Assembly (NCBI GenBank): GCA_002344965.1
Contig: DDUU01000003.1
Coordinates: 124,484-188,483 of the forward strand
Reading direction: 5' to 3'
Origin: Candidatus Tepidiaquacellales bacterium UBA2330
GTDB lineage: Bacteria; Bacteroidota; Ignavibacteria; Tepidaquicellales; Tepidaquicellaceae
DNA length: 64,000 nt
The notes below the pieces were generated by a model that saw nothing but the letters and a program-made list of their open reading frames with translations, was not told the origin of the DNA and made no database searches. Each line of letters starts with the position of its first letter. Position 1 is the stretch's first letter. Positions 45,494 through 55,060 of this stretch are shown piece after piece. The position numbers and the translations under genes are program-made.

Positions 45494-47416
45494 CTATACT
45501 ATAATTAAATACAAAGTTAAAAGAAAAATCAGGATCATTCCCGCTACCATAATAAAAGCATATTGTTGGAGCTGACCGGACTGCATATACTTAATTTTTT
45601 CAGATACAAAATTTGTCGTATAGGCAATGCCGTTCATAGTATTGTCAACAACGTGCCTGTCAAACCATGCAACCGGCACTGATATAAGATTGAAAATAAT
45701 TTTCTTTGTTACAAAAATATATATCTCATCAATATAAAATTTTCTGTAAGCCGATCTGTAAAATACACCAAGTGAATTTTTAATTTTTTCAGGAGATAAA
45801 CTTTCTTTTTTATAAAGCGCATAAGCCAGCAGAATACCGGCAAGAGCAATGCCAACAACCGGAATTGCAATGTTCATATGAATATGTGTGGAAAAAGGAA
45901 CTCCGTTACTAGAAACAAACTGGCTGAATGGTATCAGTCCGGCAAGTGCCGAACATACGGCAAGAAATATCAAAGTAATCAGCATAACATTTGGTGATTC
46001 ATGAGGAACATGCTCGTATTTTTTATCTTTGTTCCAGAATACAGTGAAGTAAAGTCTGAACATATAAAAAGCTGTAATACCTGCAACGACATACTGAACT
46101 GCAAACAGAAAAATATTTTTTTCCATTACAGCGACAAGCATTTCATCCTTACTGAAAAATCCGGACAGGGGAGGAATACCGGCTATTGCAAGGCATGCAG
46201 TTAAAAAAGTAATATGAGTTAACGGCATATATTTTCTCAGATTACCCATGCTGTATATTTCATTTGTATGAATAGCATGAATAATGGAGCCGGCTCCAAG
46301 GAATAATAAAGCTTTAAAAAAAGCATGAGTAAACAGATGAAACATTGAAGCCATATAACCAAGTCCTTCTTCCGCTCCGTATCCTGATACTCCGAGCGAA
46401 ACCATCATATAACCGATCTGTGATATGGTAGAAAATGCGAGAACTCTTTTTATATCTGTCTGCGTGCAGGCGATAATTGCCGCAAACAGTGAAGTAAATG
46501 CGCCGACGTGCGCTACTACTTCCAGCGCGACAGGTGAAGTAAAAACATATAATGGAAATAATCTTGCAATTAAATATACTCCGGCGACTACCATAGTCGC
46601 AGCATGAATCAAAGCTGAAACAGGAGTCGGACCTTCCATTGCATCAGGCAGCCAGATGTGCAGAGGAAACATTGCTGACTTTCCCGCGCATCCTATAAAG
46701 ATAAGGATCAGCGCCCAGGATATGGCTGATAAACCCATAAATGTAGTGGAAGCACTTTGGAGAATTGCATTTCCGTTTGGATTTGTAAGCTCATTGAAAT
46801 CAAAAGTTCCGGCAAATGCAGAAAGAAGTAATATTCCGATCAGAAATCCGAGGTCAGCAAATCTTGTAACAATGAATGCTTTCTTTGAAGCTGAAACGGC
46901 TGACGGCTTATTATAATAATGACCTATCAAAAGATAAGATGATATGCCGACTAATTCCCAGAACATATATGTCATGAAAATATTAACCGAAAGTACCAGA
47001 CCGAGCATTGCAAATGTAAACAAAGAAAGGAATGCAAAATATCTGGAATAACCTGAATCGCCTTTCATATATCCAATGCTGTAAATATGCACCATCAGCG
47101 ACACTGTAGTGATCACTACCATCATCATTACTGAGATCGGATCAAGGAGAATTCCAATATCTATTGATAATGTTTCATTGAATTTAAGCCATTCAATTTT
47201 ATAAACATTAATGATCTGATAAACGCCGTTTACTTTTCCGTGAAGAAAAAAATACTGATAAGCTGTCCAGTAAGATAATGCAGCGGAAATAAAAACTGTA
47301 GCAGTGCATATAATTCCTGAGACAGCAGGTTTAAATTTATTCCCAGAAAGTCCTGTGAAAATAAACGAGAAGAAAAGAATAACCGGAATTATTAATGTGT
47401 ATAAAAAATTTTCCAT
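45494..47416 (-). CDS. nuoL: NADH-quinone oxidoreductase subunit L
   Basis: A 640-residue antiporter-like subunit, with the conserved FWELVGISSYLLIGHYYNKP element (about 151-170), PLHIWLPDAMEGPTPVSALIHAATMV (about 251-276) and the C-terminal lateral helix region. It is the largest membrane subunit, and its length is normal. Confidence 0.95.
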   Translation of the reverse strand: MENFLYTLIIPVILFFSFIFTGLSGNKFKPAVSGIICTATVFISAALSYWTAYQYFFLHGKVNGVYQIINVYKIEWLKFNETLSIDIGILLDPISVMMMVVITTVSLMVHIYSIGYMKGDSGYSRYFAFLSLFTFAMLGLVLSVNIFMTYMFWELVGISSYLLIGHYYNKPSAVSASKKAFIVTRFADLGFLIGILLLSAFAGTFDFNELTNPNGNAILQSASTTFMGLSAISWALILIFIGCAGKSAMFPLHIWLPDAMEGPTPVSALIHAATMVVAGVYLIARLFPLYVFTSPVALEVVAHVGAFTSLFAAIIACTQTDIKRVLAFSTISQIGYMMVSLGVSGYGAEEGLGYMASMFHLFTHAFFKALLFLGAGSIIHAIHTNEIYSMGNLRKYMPLTHITFLTACLAIAGIPPLSGFFSKDEMLVAVMEKNIFLFAVQYVVAGITAFYMFRLYFTVFWNKDKKYEHVPHESPNVMLITLIFLAVCSALAGLIPFSQFVSSNGVPFSTHIHMNIAIPVVGIALAGILLAYALYKKESLSPEKIKNSLGVFYRSAYRKFYIDEIYIFVTKKIIFNLISVPVAWFDRHVVDNTMNGIAYTTNFVSEKIKYMQSGQLQQYAFIMVAGMILIFLLTLYLIIV

Positions 47417-47441
47417 AAGAATTATTTTTTATGAAAAGAGA

Positions 47442-47759
47442 TCAGTATTTCATCTCATTCACATTTTCAACATCAATCATTTTTAATTTTCTGTAAAGAC
47501 TAATAATAATAGCTATGGCAACCGATACTTCAGTAGCGGCGACGGCAATGACAAACATTGCAAAAAAATGTCCGCCGAGATTTTCCGGATACAGAAATTT
47601 ATTAAAAGCAACGAAATTTATATTAACGGAATTAAGTATAAGCTCAACAGATAGAAGTATAGTGATGAGATTTTTTCTTGTAAGAAAACCGTAAACTCCG
47701 ATGAAAAACATCAGAGTGCTTAATATCATAAAATGCTGAATGCCTACTCCTGATTCCAT
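47442..47759 (-). CDS. nuoK: NADH-quinone oxidoreductase subunit K
   Basis: A 105-residue three-helix membrane subunit with the family ILLSVELILNSVNINFVAF segment (about 33-51), which includes the conserved glutamate of NuoK. Positioned between nuoJ and nuoL. Confidence 0.95.
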   Translation of the reverse strand: MESGVGIQHFMILSTLMFFIGVYGFLTRKNLITILLSVELILNSVNINFVAFNKFLYPENLGGHFFAMFVIAVAATEVSVAIAIIISLYRKLKMIDVENVNEMKY

Positions 47760-47779
47760 ATCAATTAATATTTAATCAT

Positions 47780-48286
47780 TTATTTTGAATCCGCTTTTTT
47801 TGCAATTATAATGGATCCGACAATTGCAGCAAGCAGCAGAATACTTATTACTTCAAAAGGCAGCACAAATCCGCCTTCATTATAACTTAACAGTCTTAAT
47901 CCGATTGTCCTCATACTGCTGTCCAAAACTTTATCCGTAACCTGAGGAAAACTGTGATTTAAAATTGTTGTTATACAAACTGCAGCACCGATAAGCACTG
48001 CAAGCAGCGAGAAGAAAATTTTTCTGAACTGAACAGCTTCTAGCTTATCCTGCAGATCGCTTGTTAACATAATTGAAAAAATTATTATTACTACAATACC
48101 TCCGGCATAAACTGTCAGCTGAACGGCGGCAAGAAAATTGAACTCCAGAGCAAAGTAAAATCCGCAAGTACCGAGCAATACAAAAAGAAGATAGACTGCA
48201 GCCCTGAGAATTTTTCTGCTTGTTACTGTCAGAACGGAAAAGACAATTATAAATCCGGATAATATGTAAAAGACAGTTTCGCTCAA
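47780..48286 (-). CDS. nuoJ: NADH-quinone oxidoreductase subunit J
   Basis: A 168-residue five-helix membrane subunit, with FNFLAAVQLTVYAGGIVVIIIFSIML (about 49-74) as the conserved segment. The start is TTG 48286, because no ATG fits the N-terminal helix. Position between nuoI and nuoK is standard. Confidence 0.92.
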   Translation of the reverse strand: MSETVFYILSGFIIVFSVLTVTSRKILRAAVYLLFVLLGTCGFYFALEFNFLAAVQLTVYAGGIVVIIIFSIMLTSDLQDKLEAVQFRKIFFSLLAVLIGAAVCITTILNHSFPQVTDKVLDSSMRTIGLRLLSYNEGGFVLPFEVISILLLAAIVGSIIIAKKADSK

Positions 48287-48307
48287 TTAATTTTTAAGAA
48301 AATAATT

Positions 48308-48787
48308 TTATTTAACTCCCGGCATTATCTTTGATCCGGGTTTATTTAAAACTTTTGTTAATTTTGATCTGTCAAAGACAGAGTGTTCAAAGTCCTGCGC
48401 CATTTTAATCGCATCAGTAGGGCAGGACAGAATGCATAAATTGCAAAATGTGCACATTGAAAGATGATAAACGAATGTATCAATTATTTTTGTTGACTTA
48501 CCGGTTTCAGGATCGGTCTCTTTGCCGCTGATAATTTCAATCGAGCCGTTAGGACAAGCGAGTTCGCAAGCGGAGCAGCCGGTGCATTTATGCTGATTAT
48601 TTTCATCATGGATCAGAACCACTTCACCTCTGAATCTTTCAAACATTTTCAGAGTGTCGCGGTTTTCAGGATACTGCTGAGTTATAATTTCTTTAGGATG
48701 AGTGATATAATGCCCGGTCACTTTCATACCGGTGATCAGAGATTTCACTCCGTTATAAATATCAGATATGTAATTTTTTAATCCCAT
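48308..48787 (-). CDS. nuoI: NADH-quinone oxidoreductase subunit I
   Basis: A 159-residue peripheral subunit carrying two 4Fe-4S clusters: C68/C71/C74 with C78 and C112/C115/C118 with C122 (CTGCSACELACP and CTFCNLCILSCP). ATG 48787 is chosen because the longer start at 48820 would overlap nuoH by 29 bases. It passes electrons to the N2 cluster in NuoB. Confidence 0.92.
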   Translation of the reverse strand: MGLKNYISDIYNGVKSLITGMKVTGHYITHPKEIITQQYPENRDTLKMFERFRGEVVLIHDENNQHKCTGCSACELACPNGSIEIISGKETDPETGKSTKIIDTFVYHLSMCTFCNLCILSCPTDAIKMAQDFEHSVFDRSKLTKVLNKPGSKIMPGVK

Positions 48788-48791
48788 AAAA

Positions 48792-49880
48792 TTATAAATG
48801 CCATCCGCTGAGCGCGACAAGAGCCATCAGCAGAAGATTTACTAAATTAATCGGCAATAAATATTTCCATTCCAGCGTAAGCAGCTGATCTATTCTTAAT
48901 CTCGGAAAAGTCCACTTGAACCACATTATTAGAAAAATTATTGCGGCAATTTTTCCGAAGAACCAGATTATCGGCGGAATGAAGTCCATAATATTATTGA
49001 AGAATTCGAAATTTCCAATATGCAGCGGCATCCATCCGCCGAAGAAGACTGTTGCTCCGACAGCAGCTATTATAAAAAGATTTATATACTCTGCGAGAAA
49101 GAAGTATGCAAACTTAATTCCTGAATATTCAGTGTGAAATCCGGCTGTGAGTTCCGATTCAGCTTCAGCCATATCAAAAGGTCCGCGGTTTGATTCAGCA
49201 GTGCTGGCAATGATGAATATAAAAAAAGCAATAACCGCAGGTATGTTACCTTTGAATATCCACCAGCCGTCGCGCTGACTTTCTACAATCACAGAGAGCT
49301 GAAGACTGCCTGTTAAAATAATAATTGTTAACAGGGAAAGTATTACGGATAATTCATAACTCACGATCTGCGCGCCGCTTCTCATTGCGCCGATAAGTGA
49401 ATACTTATTATTGCTTGACCAGCCTGCAAGCAGAATTCCGGTAACTCCGATTGATGAAACTGCAGTTATAAAAAACAATCCGATATCGAAGTCAAGTACA
49501 TGAAGTCCTTTTGCAAAGGGTACAGCGGCTATAGCCATAAATGGCGCAATTATAACAATAAACGCAGCAAGATTGAAAAGAAATTTATCAGATCCTTTTG
49601 AGACAAGCGGTTCTTTGAAAATTAGTTTGATAATATCAGCAATGGTCTGTGCGGTTCCCCAGAAACCGACTCTCATTGGACCCAGTCTTTGCTGAAAAAA
49701 AGCGCAGACTTTTCTTTCTATATAAACAAGTGATAAACCGAGAAGAGTAATGAATGTAAGGAAGCAAATTCCGATAATAACAAAACCGGCTATGTCAGCG
49801 GCTGCAGGCGGAAAGACAGTATTCAGCCAGACGTTGATTGAATTAACAAAATCTGTAAAATCGTATATGTTAAAATTCAT
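48792..49880 (-). CDS. nuoH: NADH-quinone oxidoreductase subunit H
   Basis: A 362-residue membrane subunit with about eight helices, containing the conserved [18 protein letters not shown] (about 51-68) and [19 protein letters not shown] (about 240-258) acidic loop that forms part of the quinone site. Confidence 0.95.
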   Translation of the reverse strand: MNFNIYDFTDFVNSINVWLNTVFPPAAADIAGFVIIGICFLTFITLLGLSLVYIERKVCAFFQQRLGPMRVGFWGTAQTIADIIKLIFKEPLVSKGSDKFLFNLAAFIVIIAPFMAIAAVPFAKGLHVLDFDIGLFFITAVSSIGVTGILLAGWSSNNKYSLIGAMRSGAQIVSYELSVILSLLTIIILTGSLQLSVIVESQRDGWWIFKGNIPAVIAFFIFIIASTAESNRGPFDMAEAESELTAGFHTEYSGIKFAYFFLAEYINLFIIAAVGATVFFGGWMPLHIGNFEFFNNIMDFIPPIIWFFGKIAAIIFLIMWFKWTFPRLRIDQLLTLEWKYLLPINLVNLLLMALVALSGWHL

Positions 49881-49890
49881 TTAAGTTATT

Positions 49891-51024
49891 TTATCTGTCT
49901 ATGTCAGGTATTACCAAATCAAGAGTTGACATAGTCGCAACGAGATCTGCAATTTTATTTCCTCTTGCCATTGTATCAAGCGCAGAGAGATTTGAAAAAC
50001 CCGGAGAACGGAATTTCACTCTGTAAGGACTTTTTTTATTGTCGCTTACAATATAAACTCCGAGCTCTCCGCGGGCTGTTTCAACTCTCTGATAGTATTC
50101 ACCTTCAGGAAGTTTTATAACAGCTTTTGTTTTTGCTTTATGTTCACCTTCGGGAATGTTGTCAATCAGCTGCTCAATAATTTTCATTGATTCCCACATC
50201 TCGGCAATTCTTGCTTTGTATCTTGCAAAACAGTCACCTTCGGTATAAACAATTTCTTCAAACTGAACCCTGTCATATGCAGAATAAGGAAAACGTTTTC
50301 TCACATCACAGGCAAATCCTGATGCTCTGCCGGAAGGTCCTGTTACGCCGAAAGAGATTGCGTCATCTTTTGAAAGGTAACCAATGTCTTTGGTCCGTTC
50401 GGTAAAAATTACATTGCCTGTCAGCAGTTCATCATACTCAGGAAGTTTCTTTCTGAAGTATGTAATAAAATCTTTAGTTCTTTTTTGAAAATTAGGATGA
50501 ATATCAAACATCACTCCTCCGGGAACATTATAATTCATAGTAAGTCTTGCTCCGCAGGTTTCTTCAAAAATATCAGTGATTAGTTCTCTGTCTCTGAACC
50601 CGTATAAGAAAGTAGTGATTGCGCCGAGATCCATTCCCATAACACCCCACCATAGCTGATGTGATGAAAGACGTGTAAGCTCTGAAATAATTGTTCTTAT
50701 CACTTTTACTCTTTCCGGAACTTCAAGCTGAAGACCTTTCTCCACGCACAGACATACAGCTTCATTGTTAATATGACATGAAAGGTAATCCATTCTGTCG
50801 GTGAGATGAACGATCTGCTGATAGGAATCCTTCTCGCACATTTTCTCGATTGATCTGTGAATATAACCGAGATGCGGTTCGATTTTTTTAATAATTTCAC
50901 CGTCGAGTGTCAGCAGTAATCTAAGAACTCCGTGAGTGGAAGGATGCTGCGGACCCATATTAATAAAATATTCCTGAGTTTCCGGTACAGTTTCAATATT
51001 AGTAATTAACTCCTGCTCTGTCAT
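49891..51024 (-). CDS. nuoD: NADH-quinone oxidoreductase subunit D
   Basis: A 377-residue peripheral subunit homologous to [NiFe]-hydrogenase large subunits, without their nickel-binding cysteines. The conserved GPQHPSTHGVLR (about 24-35) and HLGYIHRSIEK (about 52-62) line the quinone-reduction site. It overlaps nuoC by 4 bases (ATGA). NuoC and NuoD are separate genes, not fused. Confidence 0.95.
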   Translation of the reverse strand: MTEQELITNIETVPETQEYFINMGPQHPSTHGVLRLLLTLDGEIIKKIEPHLGYIHRSIEKMCEKDSYQQIVHLTDRMDYLSCHINNEAVCLCVEKGLQLEVPERVKVIRTIISELTRLSSHQLWWGVMGMDLGAITTFLYGFRDRELITDIFEETCGARLTMNYNVPGGVMFDIHPNFQKRTKDFITYFRKKLPEYDELLTGNVIFTERTKDIGYLSKDDAISFGVTGPSGRASGFACDVRKRFPYSAYDRVQFEEIVYTEGDCFARYKARIAEMWESMKIIEQLIDNIPEGEHKAKTKAVIKLPEGEYYQRVETARGELGVYIVSDNKKSPYRVKFRSPGFSNLSALDTMARGNKIADLVATMSTLDLVIPDIDR

Positions 51025-51482
51025 AATTCAACGATATTTACTTCGTCTTTATAATCTTTTCTTAACGGAAACCCAACCCAGTCATCCTCGAGTAGAATTC
51101 TTCGAAGATCGGGATGGTTTTTAAATTTTATTCCGAACAGATCATATACTTCTCTTTCATGAAATTCCGCTGTCTTCCATAAATCACAGACAGTATCAAC
51201 GACCGGATTTTCTCTGTCAGTGATCTTTACTTTAATAACTACGGTAATATTATTTATTGATGAAGTAAGGTGATATACTGTAAATAAATGTGTTATCCAG
51301 TCGACTGCAGTCAAACAGAATAAATAATCCATATGTGTTTCAGAATTCTTTCTTAAAAATTCTGCAAGCTTACGGAAGTCTTCCGGTTTTACAATTACAT
51401 TTAAAAACTGGGTTTCATCACCGGAAAATTCGCAATCAGTAATTACTGAGTTTATAATATTTTTTAAATTCTCATTATCCAA
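51021..51482 (-). CDS. nuoC: NADH-quinone oxidoreductase subunit C
   Basis: A 153-residue peripheral subunit with the family HEREVYDLFGIKFKNHPDLRRILLEDDWVGFPLRKDY segment (split at about 103-143). The start is TTG 51482. It sits between nuoB and nuoD, with which it overlaps by 4 bases. Confidence 0.93.
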   Translation of the reverse strand: MDNENLKNIINSVITDCEFSGDETQFLNVIVKPEDFRKLAEFLRKNSETHMDYLFCLTAVDWITHLFTVYHLTSSINNITVVIKVKITDRENPVVDTVCDLWKTAEFHEREVYDLFGIKFKNHPDLRRILLEDDWVGFPLRKDYKDEVNIVEL

Positions 51483-51500
51483 AGCAAGTTTTTAAAAAAT

Positions 51501-52055
51501 TTAGTTATCATAATCTTTCGCTCTGTCAGTTTTAACCAATACTGATTCCTTTTTGATTTTTTCCTGAAGCTGCATAATGCCGTACAGCAATGCTTCAGGT
51601 CTCGGCGGACAGCCGGGTACATATACATCGACAGGAATGACATGATCCGCGCCTTTTACAACAGAATATGAATTATAATAAAAAGGTCCTCCTGAAATTG
51701 CGCATGCGCCCATTGCAATAACATATTTCGGATCTGCCATCTGATCGTAGAGGCGTTTCAAAACCGGAGCCATTTTATTTACAATCGTTCCCGCAATTAC
51801 AATAAGATCTGCCTGTCTCGGAGTTGCGCGCGCAACTTCGGTGCCGAATCTTGACCAGTCATGTCTCGAAGCTCCTGTGGCCATCATTTCAATAGCGCAG
51901 CAGCTGGTGCCGAATACCAAAGGCCATAATGAATTTGCACGCGACCAGTTTATAATCCCGTCTATAGTAGTAACTACAATATTACCGCCCGGAGTAGGCG
52001 TTACAGTTCCGGGAAAATCCTTCATGTCTGATAATGTCTTATTTTCTATTCCCAT
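51501..52055 (-). CDS. nuoB: NADH-quinone oxidoreductase subunit B
   Basis: A 184-residue subunit that holds cluster N2, the terminal 4Fe-4S centre. The ligands are the tandem C52/C53 ([14 protein letters not shown]) plus C118 (GACAISGG) and C149 ([11 protein letters not shown]). It overlaps nuoA by 10 bases. Confidence 0.96.
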   Translation of the reverse strand: MGIENKTLSDMKDFPGTVTPTPGGNIVVTTIDGIINWSRANSLWPLVFGTSCCAIEMMATGASRHDWSRFGTEVARATPRQADLIVIAGTIVNKMAPVLKRLYDQMADPKYVIAMGACAISGGPFYYNSYSVVKGADHVIPVDVYVPGCPPRPEALLYGIMQLQEKIKKESVLVKTDRAKDYDN

Positions 52056-52396
52056 ACCAATGCTTTTTTCTTATATGCATAAAGCAATCCAAGAATTACT
52101 ATAAATAAAAAAATCAATATTTCAATGAATGCGATTAATCCAAGCTCACGCATAACAACAGCCCACGGTACCATGAAAATTGTTTCGACGTCAAAAATTA
52201 AAAAAAGAATTGCGAAGAGATAATATCCGACTTTAAACTGAATTTTGGAAGTGCCTTTGGTTGGAATTCCGCATTCATAAGTTTCCTCCTTTACTGCATT
52301 CACTGAAGTTGGCGCAATGATATGAGATATTATCATACCTCCTGCAACCATAACAATTCCAACTATAAAAAATAAAATCAGTAATTCATTAGTCAT
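52046..52396 (-). CDS. nuoA: NADH-quinone oxidoreductase subunit A
   Basis: A 116-residue three-helix membrane subunit with the conserved YECGIPTKG (about 40-48) and [15 protein letters not shown] (about 66-80), part of the hinge near the quinone site. First gene of the operon. Confidence 0.94.
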   Translation of the reverse strand: MTNELLILFFIVGIVMVAGGMIISHIIAPTSVNAVKEETYECGIPTKGTSKIQFKVGYYLFAILFLIFDVETIFMVPWAVVMRELGLIAFIEILIFLFIVILGLLYAYKKKALVWE

Positions 52397-52818
52397 AGAT
52401 CAATGGTTTGAGATTGAATAAATAAAGTACAGGAACTGTTGATTTAATACAAAAATATATAAAGAGCGTGTTATATAAAAGTTAAAATTTTTAAAATTTA
52501 TTATGTACTAAATTTTAATTTATACCATTATTATTTTTTTTTTTGATATTTATTTTTAATCTTGCTTAAAGAATAATAAATATTTAAGTTGCAAAAAGAA
52601 GCAATTTGAATTTAACCTCTGTCATAATTAATTAGACAAACTATCTGAATAAATTTTACATTGTTATGAGCTACTTCCAAAAATCTTACACGCCTTTTAT
52701 TTCTTATACACTTAACATTTATAAAAAATTAAATAATATTCATAATAATAAGGGTATTGACTAACAAAGCTATATTTTTATAAACATTTAAAAACTAACT
52801 ATTTGAAAGGGAATTAAA
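52397..52818. other. 422-base divergent AT-rich promoter region nuoA / T9SS protein
   Basis: It is AT-rich. The - strand has an exact TATTTTTG (52457-52450; TAnnTTTG form) about 54 bases before nuoA, but no TTG 20 bases upstream. The + strand Shine-Dalgarno GAAAGGGA at 52804-52811 serves the T9SS protein at 52819. No ORF supportable. Confidence 0.5.
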
Positions 52819-54510
52819 ATGGGTAAGTTTACAAAAGTAATATTTGCTTTTATGTTCGCCATGATGATATTACCGGTTGAACAAATAAAAGCTCAGTTTC
52901 AGACAGGCGACGTTTTTGTCGCTGTTGCAAACGGACAGGTTCAGTGGAGAAGACCAAACGGAACTTTGGTTCAGACACTGAATACAACTCTCGGCGGTTT
53001 TACAACAGGAATGGCTCTTGATTCCGCTAACAAGCTTTATGTTACAAACTTTTCAAACAACTCTGTTTCTGTATTCGACAAATTCGGCGTACTGCAGGGA
53101 ACTTTCGGATCAGGATACAGCACTCCAGAATCAATAGTCTTTGATAATCAATGGAATGCTTATGTAGGAAGTCTCGGAAACGGAATCAGAAAATTTGATT
53201 ACAACGGTAATTTTATTTCGACTTCTTACGGCGGAAGAGTTGACTTTATGGATCTTCAGCCGGATCAGTGCACTATGATAAGAACTACCGAAGGTAATTT
53301 TATCGGAACACATAATATCTGTACCAATGTAGCAGGAGCAGATTTTGCAAACGGTCTTACAGGAACTGCTTTTGCATTAAGAATCAGATTAAACGGTGAC
53401 GTACTTGTTGCTATGGGAGTAAATATTTTAAGATTAAACGCAGCAGGCACAGTAGTTCAGACTTATGACGTAGCCGGTGAAAACAGCTGGTTTGCACTAA
53501 ATCTTGATCCGGACGGCACATCATTCTGGAGTGCTGATTTTACTTCATCCAATGTTTACAGAATTGATATAGCTACCGGAAATGTGATTACAACTTATAA
53601 TACCGGAACTTCAAGCAGTACAGTGTTCGGACTTGCAGTAGCAGGCGAAATTACTGCAGCTACAGTTTTAAATATTGCTGTTGCACCTAAAAATTCAATT
53701 AATCCTATAAATACACAGCATTGCGTAACAGCTACTGTTACTGATCAGTTTGGTGTACTTCAGGCAAATGTAAATGTGATCTTTGTAGTAAGAGGCGTAA
53801 ACGCTCCACAGAATTTTGCAGGAAACACCAATGGTAACGGACAAATTTCCTTCTGCTATACAGGAACAAATCCCGGAAGAGATACAATATTCGCAACAAT
53901 CGGAACATCCGGAAGATCTGATACGGCTTACAAGCTTTGGGAAGATCCGCTTCCTGTTGAACTTGCATCATTTACTTCTACAGTTTCAGGAAACAATGTC
54001 AGTCTGAAATGGTCAACTACCGAAGAGATAAATAATGCCGGTTTTGACATTGAAAGATCCGTCAACGGCGCTTGGACAAAAGTAGGAAACGTAACAGGTA
54101 ACGGAACAACCAATGAAATAAAGAATTATGAATTTACTGACAGGGGAGTAAACTCAGGTACATATAATTACAGACTGAAACAGATAGATTATAACGGTTC
54201 ATTTGAATATTATAATCTAAGCAATGAAGTTATAGTCGGAGTACCGGAGAAATTCTCAATTGCTCAGAATTATCCGAATCCGTTCAATCCGTCCACTAAA
54301 ATCGATTATCAGATACCTGCTGACGGTAAAGTAAAACTTGCTATCTATGACAACAGCGGTAAGGAAATAGCTGTGCTTACGGATGAAGTGAAAACAGCCG
54401 GTTACTATTCGGTAAATTTCAATGCAACTGATCTGTCAAGCGGAATTTATTTCTATAAAATCGAATACAACGGCATGAACAAAGTAATGAAAATGACATT
54501 GCTGAAGTAA
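52819..54510 (+). CDS. T9SS type A sorting domain protein with propeller-like N-terminus
   Basis: A 563-residue exported protein. Signal peptide about 1-25 (IKAQ). Residues 30-280 look like an NHL/streptogramin-lyase-type propeller (ALDSANKLYVTNFSNNSVSVFDKFG repeated, e.g. AYVGSLGNGIRKFDYNG). Residues about 282-370 resemble an Ig-like domain. From 378 on comes a fibronectin-like module (LPVELASF), and the last 80 residues are the sorting domain (NYPNPFNPSTK, from 484). The C-terminal part is shared with the protein at 58541. It is presumably exported by T9SS; binding partner unknown. Confidence 0.88.
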   Translation: MGKFTKVIFAFMFAMMILPVEQIKAQFQTGDVFVAVANGQVQWRRPNGTLVQTLNTTLGGFTTGMALDSANKLYVTNFSNNSVSVFDKFGVLQGTFGSGYSTPESIVFDNQWNAYVGSLGNGIRKFDYNGNFISTSYGGRVDFMDLQPDQCTMIRTTEGNFIGTHNICTNVAGADFANGLTGTAFALRIRLNGDVLVAMGVNILRLNAAGTVVQTYDVAGENSWFALNLDPDGTSFWSADFTSSNVYRIDIATGNVITTYNTGTSSSTVFGLAVAGEITAATVLNIAVAPKNSINPINTQHCVTATVTDQFGVLQANVNVIFVVRGVNAPQNFAGNTNGNGQISFCYTGTNPGRDTIFATIGTSGRSDTAYKLWEDPLPVELASFTSTVSGNNVSLKWSTTEEINNAGFDIERSVNGAWTKVGNVTGNGTTNEIKNYEFTDRGVNSGTYNYRLKQIDYNGSFEYYNLSNEVIVGVPEKFSIAQNYPNPFNPSTKIDYQIPADGKVKLAIYDNSGKEIAVLTDEVKTAGYYSVNFNATDLSSGIYFYKIEYNGMNKVMKMTLLK

Positions 54511-54534
54511 AATATAATTAGCTTTAGAAATTAT

Positions 54535-54566
54535 AAAGCCGGGCTGAAAAGTCCGGCTTTTTTTTT
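54535..54566 (+). terminator. Intrinsic terminator of the T9SS protein gene
   Basis: AAAGCCGG (54535-54542) pairs with CCGGCTTT (54553-54560), followed by T through 54566. Confidence 0.85.
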
Positions 54567-54667
54567 AGCAAAAAATAATATAGAAATAAAATAAGAGAAT
54601 TATATATTTAATGGATTTTATATAAACGAAAGTAATTTACAAACAATGCCTGCAGGTTTGTTGTGCA

Positions 54668-54940
54668 AAACCTGACAGGTTTGTAAAGTTAGTATATATC
54701 ATAATCTGAATATTCCCAAACCTGTCAGGTTTAGTTAACACTGCTTATCTCAAATACAATGCGATATCCGCTTCAGCTTTTAAAATAAATATAAAGTAGT
54801 AATAAGGAATTATTCTTAAAGAGATTAAGATTATGAATTTGATCTGCAGATATAATTTTCGGTTGGCAGAAATGCTAAACCTGACAGGTTTAAAATTTAT
54901 ACCGAAATATTATAGTTTATCTTATAAACCTGTCAGGTTT
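54668..54940. repeat. Four-copy palindrome cluster AAACCTG[A/T]CAGGTTT
   Basis: Exact copies at 54668-54682 and 54877-54891 (AAACCTGACAGGTTT) and at 54718-54732 and 54926-54940 (AAACCTGTCAGGTTT). The two forms are reverse complements and alternate as two pairs (copy 1 with 2, 3 with 4). A weaker relative (GCCTGCAGGTTT) starts near 54648. The layout is like REP/BIME elements. Function unknown. Confidence 0.9.
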
Positions 54941-55060
54941 TGCTGCCGCTGTAAATCTGAAATCTACTGTGACATCCGATTGTGAAATTTATTCATACTA
55001 AAAAAACTGTAAATGTGCCGGGTTTCTTTCTTACATTCAGATTGTATTCTTTTATATAAT

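Larger units (their letters stand above)
54511..55060. other. 550-base spacer with terminator and palindromic repeats
   Basis: Between two convergent genes. It holds the terminator at 54535-54566 and four copies of a 15-bp palindrome (54668-54940). No ORF supportable. Confidence 0.75.

Noticed and set aside
54648..54660. Degenerate fifth copy of the palindrome (GCCTGCAGGTTT)
   Set aside because: It lacks the exact 15-bp match and the AAA left arm. Not counted as a repeat unit.
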